Below, piece by piece: positions 9,532 to 19,855 of a stretch of DNA of 64,000 nt. Position numbers and translations under genes: made by a program. Every line of letters begins with the position of its first letter. The stretch's first letter is position 1. Source of the stretch: Arthrobacter sp. EPSL27 (GTDB lineage: Bacteria; Actinomycetota; Actinomycetes; Actinomycetales; Micrococcaceae); the NCBI RefSeq assembly GCF_001512305.1, contig NZ_LNUT01000004.1, positions 301,811 to 365,810 of the forward strand. Direction: 5' to 3'. Below the pieces are notes generated by a model. It was not told where the DNA came from. It saw only the letters and a program-made list of their open reading frames with translations, and made no database searches.

Positions 9532-9735
9532 ATGGCATTGGGAACCGTCAAATGGTTTAACGCCGAAAAGGGCTACGGCTTCATCACGGTGGACGATTCC
9601 GGGGCCGACGTATTTGTGCACTGGTCAGCCATCGCCGGGGAAGGCTACCGTGCCCTCGACGAGGGCCAGCGCGTTGAGCTCGAAATCGGCGAAGGCCTCA
9701 AGGGCCCCCAGGCCGAGAGCGTCCGGCCCGCCTAG
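9532..9735 (+). CDS. cspA: Cold-shock domain protein
   Basis: A 67-residue single cold-shock domain that binds single-stranded RNA or DNA. RNP1 reads KGYGFITV and RNP2 reads VFVHWSAI; the start [14 protein letters not shown] is canonical. The ATG at 9532 is preceded by GAAAGAG. A leader of about 90 bases follows a possible -10 element, TACAGT at 9435-9440, which would allow the structured 5' UTR common for these genes. The stop overlaps the next start by one base, coupling it unusually to a transport lipoprotein. Confidence 0.95.
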   Translation: MALGTVKWFNAEKGYGFITVDDSGADVFVHWSAIAGEGYRALDEGQRVELEIGEGLKGPQAESVRPA

Positions 9736-11078
9736 TGACCTTCTCCGCCTCCCAGCACGCCCAGCCAGCCACCCCGCCCGCCCCTGCCGGCAGCGCCCGC
9801 CGCCGGGGTGTGCCCGCCCGGCGCGCCAGGGCCCTGGCGGTGGCGGCCGCGGCCGCCCTGACCATGACCGCGTGCTTGGGCCCGGCGGGCGGCGCCCGGG
9901 TGGGGCAGGCCGACGCCAGCGGCGACGGAACCCTGCGGATCGGGCTGCTCCTGGACAACACGGGCCCGCAGGCCTTCCTCAACGCCCCCCAGCTTGCCGC
10001 GGCGAAGCTCGCCGTCAAGGAAATCAATGCCGCCGGCGGCCACAAGGGCAAGCCGGTGGAGCTGCTTCCGGCCACCGTGAGCGAGGACACCGAGGGCCAG
10101 GCCAAGGCCCTGGCAGCGGCCAAGGCCGACGTCGTCATCGGCCCGACGGACTCCAGCCGGGCACCAGGGGCCATCGATGTCCTCTCCAGCGCCAAAATCG
10201 CCATGATTTCCCCCGCGAACACCGCCGGCGGGCTCAGCACCTACGACAGCAACGGCTACTACTTCCGCACCGCGGCGGCCGACGTCGCCCAAGCCCCGGT
10301 GCTCGCCAAGCTCGCCAAGGACGGCGGGGCAGCATCCCTTGCAGTGGTGTTCGAGGAGGGCGCCTACGGCAAGGACGTGTCCGCCGCCGTCGCTGCCGCG
10401 GCCAAGGAGTCCGGCCTGGGCACCGCGACAGTCGCCGGGTTCACCCCGGGGCAGGCGCAGCAGGCAGCGGCTGCAGCGAAGGCCGCCGGCCCCGACGCCG
10501 TGGTGGTGGTGGCCCGCGCAGGCGCCCAGGGTGCCATCGCCGAGCTGAACAACGCCGGCCTCGCCGGAAAGAAGCTCATCCTCAGCGACGGGGCCGTCAA
10601 CCAGTACGGCCCGGGCCTCGGTTCCAAGGCCCTCGACGGCACCCGGGGGATCCTGCCGGGGAACTTCGCCTCGGCGCACTTCCAGGGCGAACTGGTGTCG
10701 GTGGACCCGGAGCTGAAGGACATGACCTTCGCGGCGGAAACCTACGACGCCGTCAACCTCGCCGCCGTCACGGCCGCCGCCGCGCAGGACGACGCCGGCA
10801 CCTCCATCGCAGGCAGCCTGATCGCCGTCTCCGGAGGCACCGTTCCGGCGTCCGGGGACCCGGCGCCCTCCGGCGAGGCCGTGGTCTGCAAGAACTACCA
10901 GGAGTGCCTGGACGCAGTGCGGGCCGGCAACCGCCCCGACTACGACGGGGAATCCGGCCCCATCCGCTTCGATGCCAACGGCGACGTCACCGCCGCCAAC
11001 TATGTCCTCTACACCTTCGGGCCGGACAACACAGCCGTCAGGACCGGCTCCGAGACCTCCACCAGCGCCGGGACTTAA
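9735..11078 (+). CDS. ABC transporter substrate-binding lipoprotein, Leu/Ile/Val-type fold
   Basis: Extracytoplasmic solute-binding protein of 447 residues (Peripla_BP_6 type). The N-terminus has a long arginine-rich stretch, a hydrophobic signal helix and a lipobox-like TMTAC with the cysteine about residue 47. The mature part opens LRIGLLLDNTGPQAFLNAPQ and contains the two-lobed features AVKEINAAGGHKG, VVIGPTDSS and FAAETYDAVNLAA. The GTG start overlaps the cold-shock stop by one base. No permease or ATPase gene lies next to it, so it is an orphan binding protein or serves a transporter encoded elsewhere. Ligand unknown; branched-chain amino acids or amides are typical of the family. Confidence 0.85.
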   Translation: MTFSASQHAQPATPPAPAGSARRRGVPARRARALAVAAAAALTMTACLGPAGGARVGQADASGDGTLRIGLLLDNTGPQAFLNAPQLAAAKLAVKEINAAGGHKGKPVELLPATVSEDTEGQAKALAAAKADVVIGPTDSSRAPGAIDVLSSAKIAMISPANTAGGLSTYDSNGYYFRTAAADVAQAPVLAKLAKDGGAASLAVVFEEGAYGKDVSAAVAAAAKESGLGTATVAGFTPGQAQQAAAAAKAAGPDAVVVVARAGAQGAIAELNNAGLAGKKLILSDGAVNQYGPGLGSKALDGTRGILPGNFASAHFQGELVSVDPELKDMTFAAETYDAVNLAAVTAAAAQDDAGTSIAGSLIAVSGGTVPASGDPAPSGEAVVCKNYQECLDAVRAGNRPDYDGESGPIRFDANGDVTAANYVLYTFGPDNTAVRTGSETSTSAGT

Positions 11079-11151
11079 TCGCCCGTAGCGTAGCGGGGCT
11101 CCGCCAAGCGCCGCCAGCACGCCGGAAGGTGCCCCGCCGCCATGGCGACTG

Positions 11152-11195
11152 CTTGCACTCTCCCCGGGGGAGTGCTAATTATTGAGTTAGCACTC
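11152..11195 (+). promoter_or_regulatory. CIRCE operator with a third half-site, overlapping the groEL2 promoter
   Basis: CTTGCACTC (11152-11160), nine bases, then GAGTGCTAA (11170-11178) form a CIRCE element, the binding site of the HrcA heat-shock repressor, with two mismatches in the left arm. A further perfect TTAGCACTC (11187-11195) makes a second, back-to-back palindrome with the middle half-site. TTGCAC (11153-11158) and TAATTA (11176-11181), 17 bases apart, may be the -35 and -10 boxes, so the operator would cover the promoter. The rest of 11079-11397 is a leader of about 200 bases without an obvious gene. Confidence 0.9.
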
Positions 11196-11289
11196 CCGCG
11201 TATTGACTGCTAAATCGACGCCCCGGTCCCACCGGCCGCGACGCCGCAGCAGCCAGTTCCGGGAGCGAAAGAAACACCTGGCTGGGTGA

Positions 11290-13035
<1,746 letters not shown>

Positions 13036-13087
13036 CCACCCCGTCCGGGGCTGAATCAACCGGCCCCGAACGCTGAGCATCAAACGG

Positions 13088-13117
13088 CGGCGGTCCCACC
13101 TTCGGGTGGGGCCGCCG
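13088..13117 (+). terminator. Hairpin terminator after groEL2
   Basis: The arms CGGCGGTCCCACC (13088-13100) and GGTGGGGCCGCCG (13105-13117) pair over 13 bases with one G-T pair, closed by a TTCG tetraloop. It lies about 50 bases after the groEL2 stop. A poly-T tail is weak, as is common in high-GC genomes. Confidence 0.8.
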
Positions 13118-13174
13118 TCGGCGTTAAGCCCGCAGGGCGCATCCGGCACGGCGGAGGTCTGGCAGGATAGTGCA

Positions 13175-14146
13175 GTGACGATTACAGCAGCAGCCGACGG
13201 TTCGGCTTTAGGAAATCCCGGCCCGGCCGGATGGGCCTGGTACGTAAACGACGACTGCTGGCGGGCCGGGGGATGGCCGCACGGCACCAACAACATGGGC
13301 GAGCTCATGGCCGTGCTGGACCTGTTCCGCGCCACCGCGCACCTGCCGGGCGAGGACCTGCACATCCTCTGTGACAGCCAGTACGTCATCAATTCCGTCA
13401 CCAAATGGATGCCCGGCTGGAAGCGCAAAGGATGGCGCAAGTCCGACGGCAAGCCCGTGATGAACGTCGAGCTGCTCAAGGAGATCGACCAGGCGCTGGC
13501 CGGACGCAAATACAAATTCGAATGGGTCCGCGGCCACGCCGGGCACGACCTCAACGAGGCGGCCGATGACCGCGCCCGGGCCGCCGCAACGGCCTACCAG
13601 CAGGGTGTGGCTGTCCGCCAGGGCCCCGGGTTCGGGGCCGCCCCCGGCGAAGCGGCCGCCTCCGCCGCGCAGGCAGCATCACAGGCAGCACCGCAGGCAG
13701 CACCCTCCGGCCGGCAGGAGCCCTTCGGTGAGCCGACGCTCTTCGACGAACCGGACCTCTTCAGCGAGCTCGACGAGGATCCGACCCCGGCCCCCGGCAC
13801 GGACGCGAGCCCCGAAGCGATCGTCGAAGCCCTCGAACGTGAACTCCTGCGGCCCGAGACGCGCTCCGACATCGGACGCACGGGTGTGCTGCTGCACCCG
13901 GACTTCACCGAAATCGGCAGTTCAGGTCGGATCTGGACGCGGGACGCCGTGATGATGTCCCTGGAGGAGAACCCGGACGGCCCGGCCGAGGTGGAAATCC
14001 TGGGCGCAGACCGGCTGGGGGACCAGATTGTCCTCCTGACCTACCGCACCACCGCCCGGTCCGGCACGGCACTCCGCAGCTCCCTGTGGGTCCACGACGG
14101 CGCCCAGTGGCGGCTCCGCTTCCACCAGGGCACCCCGGAGGCCTGA
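13175..14146 (+). CDS. RNase HI fused to a SnoaL/DUF4440-like domain
   Basis: Protein of 323 residues. The N-terminal 140 residues form an RNase HI domain that cuts RNA in RNA-DNA hybrids; its four metal-binding acids are visible at about D8 (ADGSALGNPG), E43 (NNMGELMAV), D67 (LCDSQYV) and D131 (NEAADDRAR). An Ala/Gln-rich linker follows (about 145-200), then an acidic segment. The C-terminal domain of about 110 residues (SGRIWTRDAVMMSLEE to WRLRFHQGTPEA) resembles the SnoaL/DUF4440 fold. The GTG at 13175 places the start right before the first beta strand; the upstream open frame overlaps the groEL2 terminator. Confidence 0.88.
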   Translation: MTITAAADGSALGNPGPAGWAWYVNDDCWRAGGWPHGTNNMGELMAVLDLFRATAHLPGEDLHILCDSQYVINSVTKWMPGWKRKGWRKSDGKPVMNVELLKEIDQALAGRKYKFEWVRGHAGHDLNEAADDRARAAATAYQQGVAVRQGPGFGAAPGEAAASAAQAASQAAPQAAPSGRQEPFGEPTLFDEPDLFSELDEDPTPAPGTDASPEAIVEALERELLRPETRSDIGRTGVLLHPDFTEIGSSGRIWTRDAVMMSLEENPDGPAEVEILGADRLGDQIVLLTYRTTARSGTALRSSLWVHDGAQWRLRFHQGTPEA

Positions 14147-14173
14147 GGCGCCCGGGGCCGGGCCCGGGGCCGG

Positions 14174-14461
14174 TCAGCTGAAGCGCTGGGTGTTCGCCAG
14201 TTCGGCCTGCGCGTAGCTGGCCGCCGCGGAGTCCAGGGCCTGGTTGATCGAGGCGAGGGACGCTTCAACCTTTCCCTGGGTGAGCGTCCACTCGGCGATG
14301 AGGGCCTGGAAGTTGGTGGCGGCCGAGCCGCGCCACGTGGCCTGCAGCTCGTCAAGGCCGCGCTTCATGGCCTGCACGTCCGCGCTGATCCGGTCGACCG
14401 TGGCCCTGACGCTTGCTGACTTGAGCTGGAGGAGTTCCGTGTCGACGGAAATGATGCTCAT
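14174..14461 (-). CDS. WXG100 (ESAT-6-like) protein
   Basis: Helical-hairpin protein of 95 residues of the family exported by type VII (ESX) secretion. The central turn motif is W43-R-G45 (LQATWRGSAATNFQ), and a Y-x-x-x-E export-type motif (YAQAE) occurs near residue 83. The start is the ATG at 14461, preceded by GGAAGG. It stands alone here: no FtsK/EccC ATPase or partner Esx gene is adjacent, although a WXG-headed hydrolase occurs at 46462. It lies about 120 bases downstream of the histidine kinase on the same strand, so co-transcription is possible. Confidence 0.88.
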   Translation of the reverse strand: MSIISVDTELLQLKSASVRATVDRISADVQAMKRGLDELQATWRGSAATNFQALIAEWTLTQGKVEASLASINQALDSAAASYAQAELANTQRFS

Positions 14462-14581
14462 GGGATGACCTTCCGACTGTGCCTGGTCCGGAACCTCCGG
14501 ACACTGCGATCCTAGGCAGCGCGCGGGCGGGCAGGCACCGGCCGGTGCCCGCATGTGGAAAACGCGGCAGCCCGGGCGGAA

Positions 14582-16144
14582 CTACGTGCCGGCGGCCTCG
14601 CCGGAGCGGACGTCCGCGCCGGACGATGTCCCGGACGCGGCAGGGCCGGGGACAGTGTCCGGAACGCCGTCGGAATCTTTGGTCCAGCCCTCGCCGTCCG
14701 TCTCGTCCGGCAGCTCGTCCAGGAACGGCAGGCTGACCACCAGGGTGGCGCCGCCGCCGTCGGTCTGCTCCACCCGGACGGAGCCCGCATGCGAGCCGAC
14801 AATGGCCGCGACAATCGCCAGCCCCAGGCCGCTGCCGCCGGTTTCGCGGGTGCGGGAGGTGTCCGCCCGGTAGAACCGTTCGAAGATCCGCGCCGCCTCG
14901 TCCTCCGGGACGCCGGGGCCGTGGTCACGGACCTCGATGACGGACTGCCGGGCGCCGTCCCCGTTGGTCCGGACGCCCACGGCGAGTTCGATGGGTGTGC
15001 CCGCGGGCGTGTAGCGCAGGGCGTTGCCTACGAGGTTTCCCACCACTTGGCGCAGCTTGGCCTCGTCGCCCAGGACCGGCGCCGGCCCGGGGGCGCCGCC
15101 GTCGAGCCCTGTCAGCGAAATGGCCCGGCCGCGGTCGCTCGCCTGGGTGTCCACCACGGCGTCGTTGGCGATGAGAAGCAGGTCCGCGGGTTTCTGCTGG
15201 AGCGGCCGCTGCTCGTCGATCCTGGCGAGCAGCAGCAGGTCCTCCACCATGGTCCCCATCCGTTTGGCCTCGCTTTCGATCCGCCCCATGGCGGTGGCCA
15301 CGTCCTCCGGGGTGGACAGTGCGCCGTGCCGGTACAGCTCGGAGAAGCCGCGGATGGTCACGAGCGGGGTGCGCAGTTCGTGCGAGGCGTCGGCGGCGAA
15401 GCGCCGCATCCGTTCCTCGGAGGCCATGCGGGCGGCGAAGGCGGTCTCGATGTGGGCGAGCATCGCGTTGAGCGAGCTGCCCAGGCGGCCCACTTCCGTG
15501 TTCGGGTTTTCGATTTCCACACGCCGGGACAGGTCCCCGGCGGCAATCGCCGCGGCGGTCTTTTCAACGCGGCCCAGCGGCCGGAAGGACCGGGAGATGC
15601 TCCAGGTGGCGATGAAGAAAGCGGTCACGAGCGTCAGCAGCCCGACGCCGACCACCACCAGGACCGCGTGTTCCATCACGGAGTCGACCGGCCACAGCGG
15701 CAGGCCGATCACCACCACCCAGCTCCGCTGGTTGCTGTCCACGACGTTGAGTGCCACCACCCGCCAGTTGCGCCCGTCGGTGCCGCGGACCTGGAACGGG
15801 TTCTGTTCGCGTTCCGCGGCTTCGGCGGCGGTGAAGCTGGTGATATCCGGGTGCAGTTCCTTGTTGCCGCCGAACGGCACCGCCTGCTGGCCGGGCGTGA
15901 AAAGCATCAGGGAATAGTCCGTGGGGATTCTCTGGTTCTGGTCCTGCAGCTGGCTGAAGGACTGCTGCTGGCGCACGGAGGCGACCGCGGCCCGGAGTTT
16001 GTCGTCGACCTGCCCCTGCAGGTAGCTGTGCAGCAGGGTGAGGGTCCCGGCGCCGGTGACGGTGAGGGCCACCAGCATCAGCGCGGTCATGATGGCGACG
16101 AGCTGGGACCTCAGCGACGCAGACTTCCACCGGTGCAGCAGCAA
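14582..16144 (-). CDS. Two-component sensor histidine kinase
   Basis: Membrane sensor kinase of 520 residues. A first TM helix (about 15-38) and a second (about 158-182) flank a sensor domain of 120 residues. HAMP follows (RPLGRVEKTAAAIAAGDLSRR), then HisKA with the phospho-acceptor His255 in DASHELRTP. The ATPase domain shows the N box (GNLVGNALRYTP), G1 (VRDHGPGVP) and G2 (GGSGLGLAIV). Its start is two bases after the regulator stop, so the two form one operon. The tail (about 480-520) is acidic and low-complexity. The stimulus is unknown; the layout is like the TrcS/TcrY group of actinobacterial kinases. Confidence 0.94.
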   Translation of the reverse strand: MLLHRWKSASLRSQLVAIMTALMLVALTVTGAGTLTLLHSYLQGQVDDKLRAAVASVRQQQSFSQLQDQNQRIPTDYSLMLFTPGQQAVPFGGNKELHPDITSFTAAEAAEREQNPFQVRGTDGRNWRVVALNVVDSNQRSWVVVIGLPLWPVDSVMEHAVLVVVGVGLLTLVTAFFIATWSISRSFRPLGRVEKTAAAIAAGDLSRRVEIENPNTEVGRLGSSLNAMLAHIETAFAARMASEERMRRFAADASHELRTPLVTIRGFSELYRHGALSTPEDVATAMGRIESEAKRMGTMVEDLLLLARIDEQRPLQQKPADLLLIANDAVVDTQASDRGRAISLTGLDGGAPGPAPVLGDEAKLRQVVGNLVGNALRYTPAGTPIELAVGVRTNGDGARQSVIEVRDHGPGVPEDEAARIFERFYRADTSRTRETGGSGLGLAIVAAIVGSHAGSVRVEQTDGGGATLVVSLPFLDELPDETDGEGWTKDSDGVPDTVPGPAASGTSSGADVRSGEAAGT

Positions 16145-16146
16145 GG

Positions 16147-16866
16147 TCAGCGCTTCTCGGCCGTCCGCAGCACGTAGCCGACGCCGCGTTTGGTCTGGAT
16201 CAGGGCCGGGGCGTCCGGGTCAATGTCCACCTTGCGGCGCAGGTAGGAAATGTAGGACTCCACGATCGAGGCGTCCCCGTTGAAGTCGTATTCCCACACG
16301 TGGTCCAGGATCTGCGCCTTGGACAGGACCCGGTTCGGGTTCAGCATCAGGTAGCGCAGCAGCTTGAACTCGGTGGGGGAAAGCTCGATCACCGTGCCGC
16401 CGCGGCGCACCTCGTGGGCGTCGTCGTCGAGCTCCAGGTCATCGACGCGGAGGACGGCGTCGTCGTCCTGCAGCGGCTGTGTGCGGCGCAGCACGGCGCG
16501 GATGCGCGCCACCACCTCGTCGAGGCTGAACGGCTTGGTGACGTAGTCGTCGCCGCCGACAGTCAAGCCCATGACCTTGTCCTCGGTGTCATCCTTGGCC
16601 GTCAGGAAAAGAACGGGGAAATGCTTGCCGGCCGCGCGCAGCCTGCGCGTGACGGTGAAGCCGTCCATGTCCGGCAGCATCACGTCGAGCACGGCCAGGT
16701 CCGGGGCATGGAGATCGGCCGCGGCCAGGGCCTCGCGCCCGTTCGATGCGGAGACGACATCGAAGCCTGCGAAGCGCAGGGACGTGGACAGCAGCTCGCG
16801 GATGTTCGGCTCATCATCCACGACCAGCAGCTTGGCTTCGGGTCCGTTCTTTTTCATGGTTCCCAT
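16147..16866 (-). CDS. OmpR-family response regulator
   Basis: DNA-binding response regulator of 239 residues. The receiver domain has the acidic pair (VVDDEP), the phospho-acceptor Asp61 (LAVLDVMLPDMDG) and the KPF lysine (DDYVTKPFSL). The C-terminal winged helix includes LSPTEFKLLRYLMLNPNRVL and ESYISYLRRKVD. I chose the ATG at 16866, which has GGGAG just upstream; a second in-frame ATG at 16857 is possible. It precedes the kinase gene by two bases. Upstream, 16867-17042 is the shared divergent promoter region with the uncharacterised gene at 17043. Confidence 0.95.
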   Translation of the reverse strand: MGTMKKNGPEAKLLVVDDEPNIRELLSTSLRFAGFDVVSASNGREALAAADLHAPDLAVLDVMLPDMDGFTVTRRLRAAGKHFPVLFLTAKDDTEDKVMGLTVGGDDYVTKPFSLDEVVARIRAVLRRTQPLQDDDAVLRVDDLELDDDAHEVRRGGTVIELSPTEFKLLRYLMLNPNRVLSKAQILDHVWEYDFNGDASIVESYISYLRRKVDIDPDAPALIQTKRGVGYVLRTAEKR

Positions 16867-17042
16867 GATGCTCCCAGACTCTGGGAGTTTTCTGAATGGC
16901 AGATGTGTGTTGCATTTGTCCCGCGCGGGCTGCGATGCGGCCAAGCCATTCCCCTGTGACGGCGGCCACATTAGAGTGGCCCTATCGACACCGCTTAGCC
17001 CGGGCTGACTCAGCCCTCTGGACCCAACGAAGAGGACACAAA

Positions 17043-17303
17043 GTGACGATTGAGAGCAACGCAGTGGACAGTTCTGGCGCCGCCGACCGGAGCATCCGCG
17101 ACTGGGCGGACCTTGCCGAGGAGATGTGGTCCTACCTCACCGGTAAAGGCGCCGCGATCAACTACAACTTCATCGACATGACGATCGAGGTTCCCCGCGA
17201 CATCGGCCCGGACGCTCCGCGCGCCACCTGGAAGCTGAACGGCAGCCTCCGCGTGACCACCAGCGACAAGGACGCCGTCGGTTCCGACGAGAACAGGGCC
17301 TGA
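17043..17303 (+). CDS. Uncharacterised 86-residue protein paired with an FHA protein
   Basis: I do not recognise a named family. The protein is small and acidic, with no signal peptide or TM helix. It has a central helix (SIRDWADLAEEMWSYLTGKG) followed by a mixed beta section (NYNFIDMTIEVPRDIG, ATWKLNGSLRVTT). The GTG start at 17043 has AGAGGAC about nine bases before it. It is three bases ahead of the FHA-domain gene, so the two are almost certainly co-transcribed and may act together. The beta section suggests a small domain that could pair with the FHA protein's N-terminal region; this is speculative. Confidence 0.7.
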   Translation: MTIESNAVDSSGAADRSIRDWADLAEEMWSYLTGKGAAINYNFIDMTIEVPRDIGPDAPRATWKLNGSLRVTTSDKDAVGSDENRA

Positions 17304-17305
17304 CC

Positions 17306-18181
17306 ATGCCGCCGCGGTTCAGGGCCGACATCAACCTGGACTTCTCCCTCCAGGAGCCCTCCGGCGAGGAGGCCAGCGGATCGGTGAAGGCATCCGGTAC
17401 CGAGGTGGTTGTCTCGCTGGACCGCATTGACGCGCTGCAGTCCCAGCGGCTGCCGTCCCTGGGGGACCTCCGGCCGCTGGCCAAGACGCTGGCCGACCAG
17501 GGGCTCAGTGTTGCGGTGGACGGGCCGGACGGCAGGATCATCAGCTTCGGCGCGGTCGACGCGCCGGCCTCCCAGCGGGTCATCACGCGCTCACCCCACA
17601 TCAGGCTGGGAAAGCTGGGCGTGCTGGCACCCATGCTGAAGCGCGGCCGCCGTGCCCCGGCGCGGACCTTCAGCCTGCTGCCGCCGGGGACGCTCCTGCC
17701 GCTGCTGCCGACCGTCAAGCGCCGCATTCCGCGGCGCATCACCACCACCCACTACACCCGGGGCGGCGGCCGGCCGCGGCTGATATTCGTCCAGGACTCG
17801 ACGACGTGGAACGGCCAGGTCCCGCGGGAGTTCAGCCTCACGGCGGAACGGGTGAGCATCGGCAGCGACGAGTCCGTGGACCTGCAGCTGCCGGGCCTCG
17901 ACGGAGTGCACGCGGAGATCGTCCACAACGACCGCGACGAGTACGTCCTGGTGCGGCACGGCAAGGTCACCGGCAGCTTCGGTCCCGGGTCGGCGTCGGT
18001 CCTGCGCACGGGCTCCCGGCTCCAGATGGGCCAGTGGTGCCTGGCGTTCTTCCGGGAGGAGTTTGCCGACCACGGGCGCCCCTTCGGCGGCCGCAGCGGC
18101 GGCGAGTTCGCCTACCAGCGGCCGCAGCGCGATCCGCGGACGGGGGCCCTGGAGACGGACAGTTCGACGTACATCCGTTAG
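17306..18181 (+). CDS. FHA-domain protein with an uncharacterised N-terminal domain
   Basis: Cytoplasmic protein of 291 residues. The N-terminal 150 residues are unrecognised: an acidic beta-rich start (FRADINLDFSLQEPSGEE), then a section including HIRLGKLGVLAPMLKRGRR. The C-terminal FHA domain (about 170-265) has VSIGSDESVDLQLPGLDGVH, the GS..(S)..H pattern that binds phosphothreonine, followed by HAEIVHNDRDEYVLV. A basic, Pro/Arg-containing stretch links the two. It is co-transcribed with the small gene upstream. FHA proteins usually work downstream of Ser/Thr kinases; no kinase gene is in this window. Confidence 0.8.
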   Translation: MPPRFRADINLDFSLQEPSGEEASGSVKASGTEVVVSLDRIDALQSQRLPSLGDLRPLAKTLADQGLSVAVDGPDGRIISFGAVDAPASQRVITRSPHIRLGKLGVLAPMLKRGRRAPARTFSLLPPGTLLPLLPTVKRRIPRRITTTHYTRGGGRPRLIFVQDSTTWNGQVPREFSLTAERVSIGSDESVDLQLPGLDGVHAEIVHNDRDEYVLVRHGKVTGSFGPGSASVLRTGSRLQMGQWCLAFFREEFADHGRPFGGRSGGEFAYQRPQRDPRTGALETDSSTYIR

Positions 18182-18199
18182 GCCGCGGGGGCCGGCGGC

Positions 18200-19855
18200 T
18201 CAGTCCGTAGGCTGGCCGGTCCCCACGTCCTTGGCGTCCATGATCCGGTAGGCGTAGCCCTGTTCCGCGAGGAAGCGCTGGCGCTTGGCCGCGAAGTCCT
18301 GGTCCAGGGTGTCCCTGGCCACCAGGGAGTAGAAGCGCGCGGCGCGGCCGTCCTTCTTGGGCCGCAGCAGCCTGCCCAGGCGCTGGGCCTCCTCCTGCCG
18401 GGACCCGAACGAGCCGGAGACCTGGATCGCGACGGACGCCTCGGGAAGGTCGATGGAGAAGTTGGCGACTTTGGACACCACCAGGGTCTGCACGTCGCCG
18501 GCACGGAAGGCGTCAAAGAGTTTCTGGCGTTCCTTCACGGAGGTGTCGCCTTTGATGACCGGCGCCTGCAGGCGCTCGCCGATCTCGTCCAGCTGGTCGA
18601 TGTACTGGCCGATCACCAGCAGCTGCTCGCCGGCGTGCTCGGCCACCAGCTGTTCCACCACCAGCGTCTTGGATTCGGACGTGGCGCACAGCCGGTACTT
18701 GTCTGCGTCCTCGGCCATCGCATACGCCACGCGTTCGTCGCGGGGCAGGTCGATCCGGACCTCCACGCAGTCGGCCGGCGCGATGTAGCCCTGGGACTCG
18801 ATGTCCTTCCACGGGGCGTCGTAGCGTTTGGGCCCGATCAGGCTGAAGACTTCGCCCTCGCGCCCGTCTTCGCGGACCAGGGTGGCGGTGAGGCCCAGCC
18901 GGCGGCGCGCCTGCAGGTCGGCGGTCATCCGGAAGATCGGGGCGGGCAGGAGATGGACCTCGTCGTAGATGATGAGGCCCCAGTCGTTGCCGTCCACGAG
19001 CTCCAGATGCGGGTACAGGCCGCCGCGCTTGGTGGTCAGCACCTGGTAGGTGGCGATGGTGACGGGCCGGACTTCCTTGACCGAGCCCGAGTATTCGCCG
19101 ATCTCCTCCTCGGTGAGGGACGTGCGCTTGAGCAGCTCGTCCTTCCACTGCCGGGCGGACACGGTGTTAGTCACCAGGATCAGCGTGGTGGTGGAGCTGG
19201 TGGCCATCGCGGCCGCGCCCACCAGGGTTTTGCCGGCGCCGCAGGGAAGCACGACGACGCCGCTGCCGCCGGCCCAGAAGTTCTCGGTCGCCAGCTGCTG
19301 GTAGGGGCGGAGCTTCCAGCCGGACTCGTCCAGCATGATGGGGTGCGGCGTGCCGTCCACGTAGCCGGCCAGGTCCTCGGCCGGCCACCCGATCTTCAGG
19401 AGGAGCTGCTTCAGCTGCCCCCGCTGGGAGGAGTGCACCACCACGGTCTCGCCGTCAATCCGGGGGCCCAGCAACGGGGCGATCTTCTTGGCCCGGCTGA
19501 CCTCCTCCAGCACCGGGTAGTCCGAGGTGCGCATTACCAGGCCGTGCTGGGGATCCTTTTCGAGCCGCAGCCGCCCGTACCGGGACATGGTCTCTTCGAC
19601 GTCGATCAGCAGGGAATGCGGCACGGGAAAACGCGAGTACTTCAGCAGGGTGTCCAGCACCTTTTCGGCGTCGAGACCTGCGGCACGGGCGTTCCAGAGT
19701 CCCAGGGGCGTGAGCCGGTAGCTGTGCACGTGCTCGGGGGCGCGTTCCAGTTCGGCGAACGCGGCGATGGCATGGCGTGCTTCCGTGGCCAGTTCGTGGT
19801 CCACTTCGAGCAGGATGGTTTTGTCACTCTGGACGATCAGCGGTCCATCGTTCAC
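18200..19855 (-). CDS. XPB/Ssl2-type DNA helicase
   Basis: Superfamily 2 ATP-dependent DNA helicase of 551 residues, related to eukaryotic XPB. An N-terminal damage-recognition-like region (1-185) precedes the motor. Motif I reads LPCGAGKTLVGAA, motif II is the DEVH box in IYDEVHLLP, motif III is LTATLVRED, and the second RecA lobe contains GRLLRPKKDGRAARFYSLV. Its ATG overlaps the stop of the upstream gene by four bases. Mycobacteria keep the same two genes side by side (XPB and a Helicase_C_3 protein). The cellular role in bacteria, presumably DNA repair or transcription-linked unwinding, is not settled. Confidence 0.94.
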   Translation of the reverse strand: MNDGPLIVQSDKTILLEVDHELATEARHAIAAFAELERAPEHVHSYRLTPLGLWNARAAGLDAEKVLDTLLKYSRFPVPHSLLIDVEETMSRYGRLRLEKDPQHGLVMRTSDYPVLEEVSRAKKIAPLLGPRIDGETVVVHSSQRGQLKQLLLKIGWPAEDLAGYVDGTPHPIMLDESGWKLRPYQQLATENFWAGGSGVVVLPCGAGKTLVGAAAMATSSTTTLILVTNTVSARQWKDELLKRTSLTEEEIGEYSGSVKEVRPVTIATYQVLTTKRGGLYPHLELVDGNDWGLIIYDEVHLLPAPIFRMTADLQARRRLGLTATLVREDGREGEVFSLIGPKRYDAPWKDIESQGYIAPADCVEVRIDLPRDERVAYAMAEDADKYRLCATSESKTLVVEQLVAEHAGEQLLVIGQYIDQLDEIGERLQAPVIKGDTSVKERQKLFDAFRAGDVQTLVVSKVANFSIDLPEASVAIQVSGSFGSRQEEAQRLGRLLRPKKDGRAARFYSLVARDTLDQDFAAKRQRFLAEQGYAYRIMDAKDVGTGQPTD

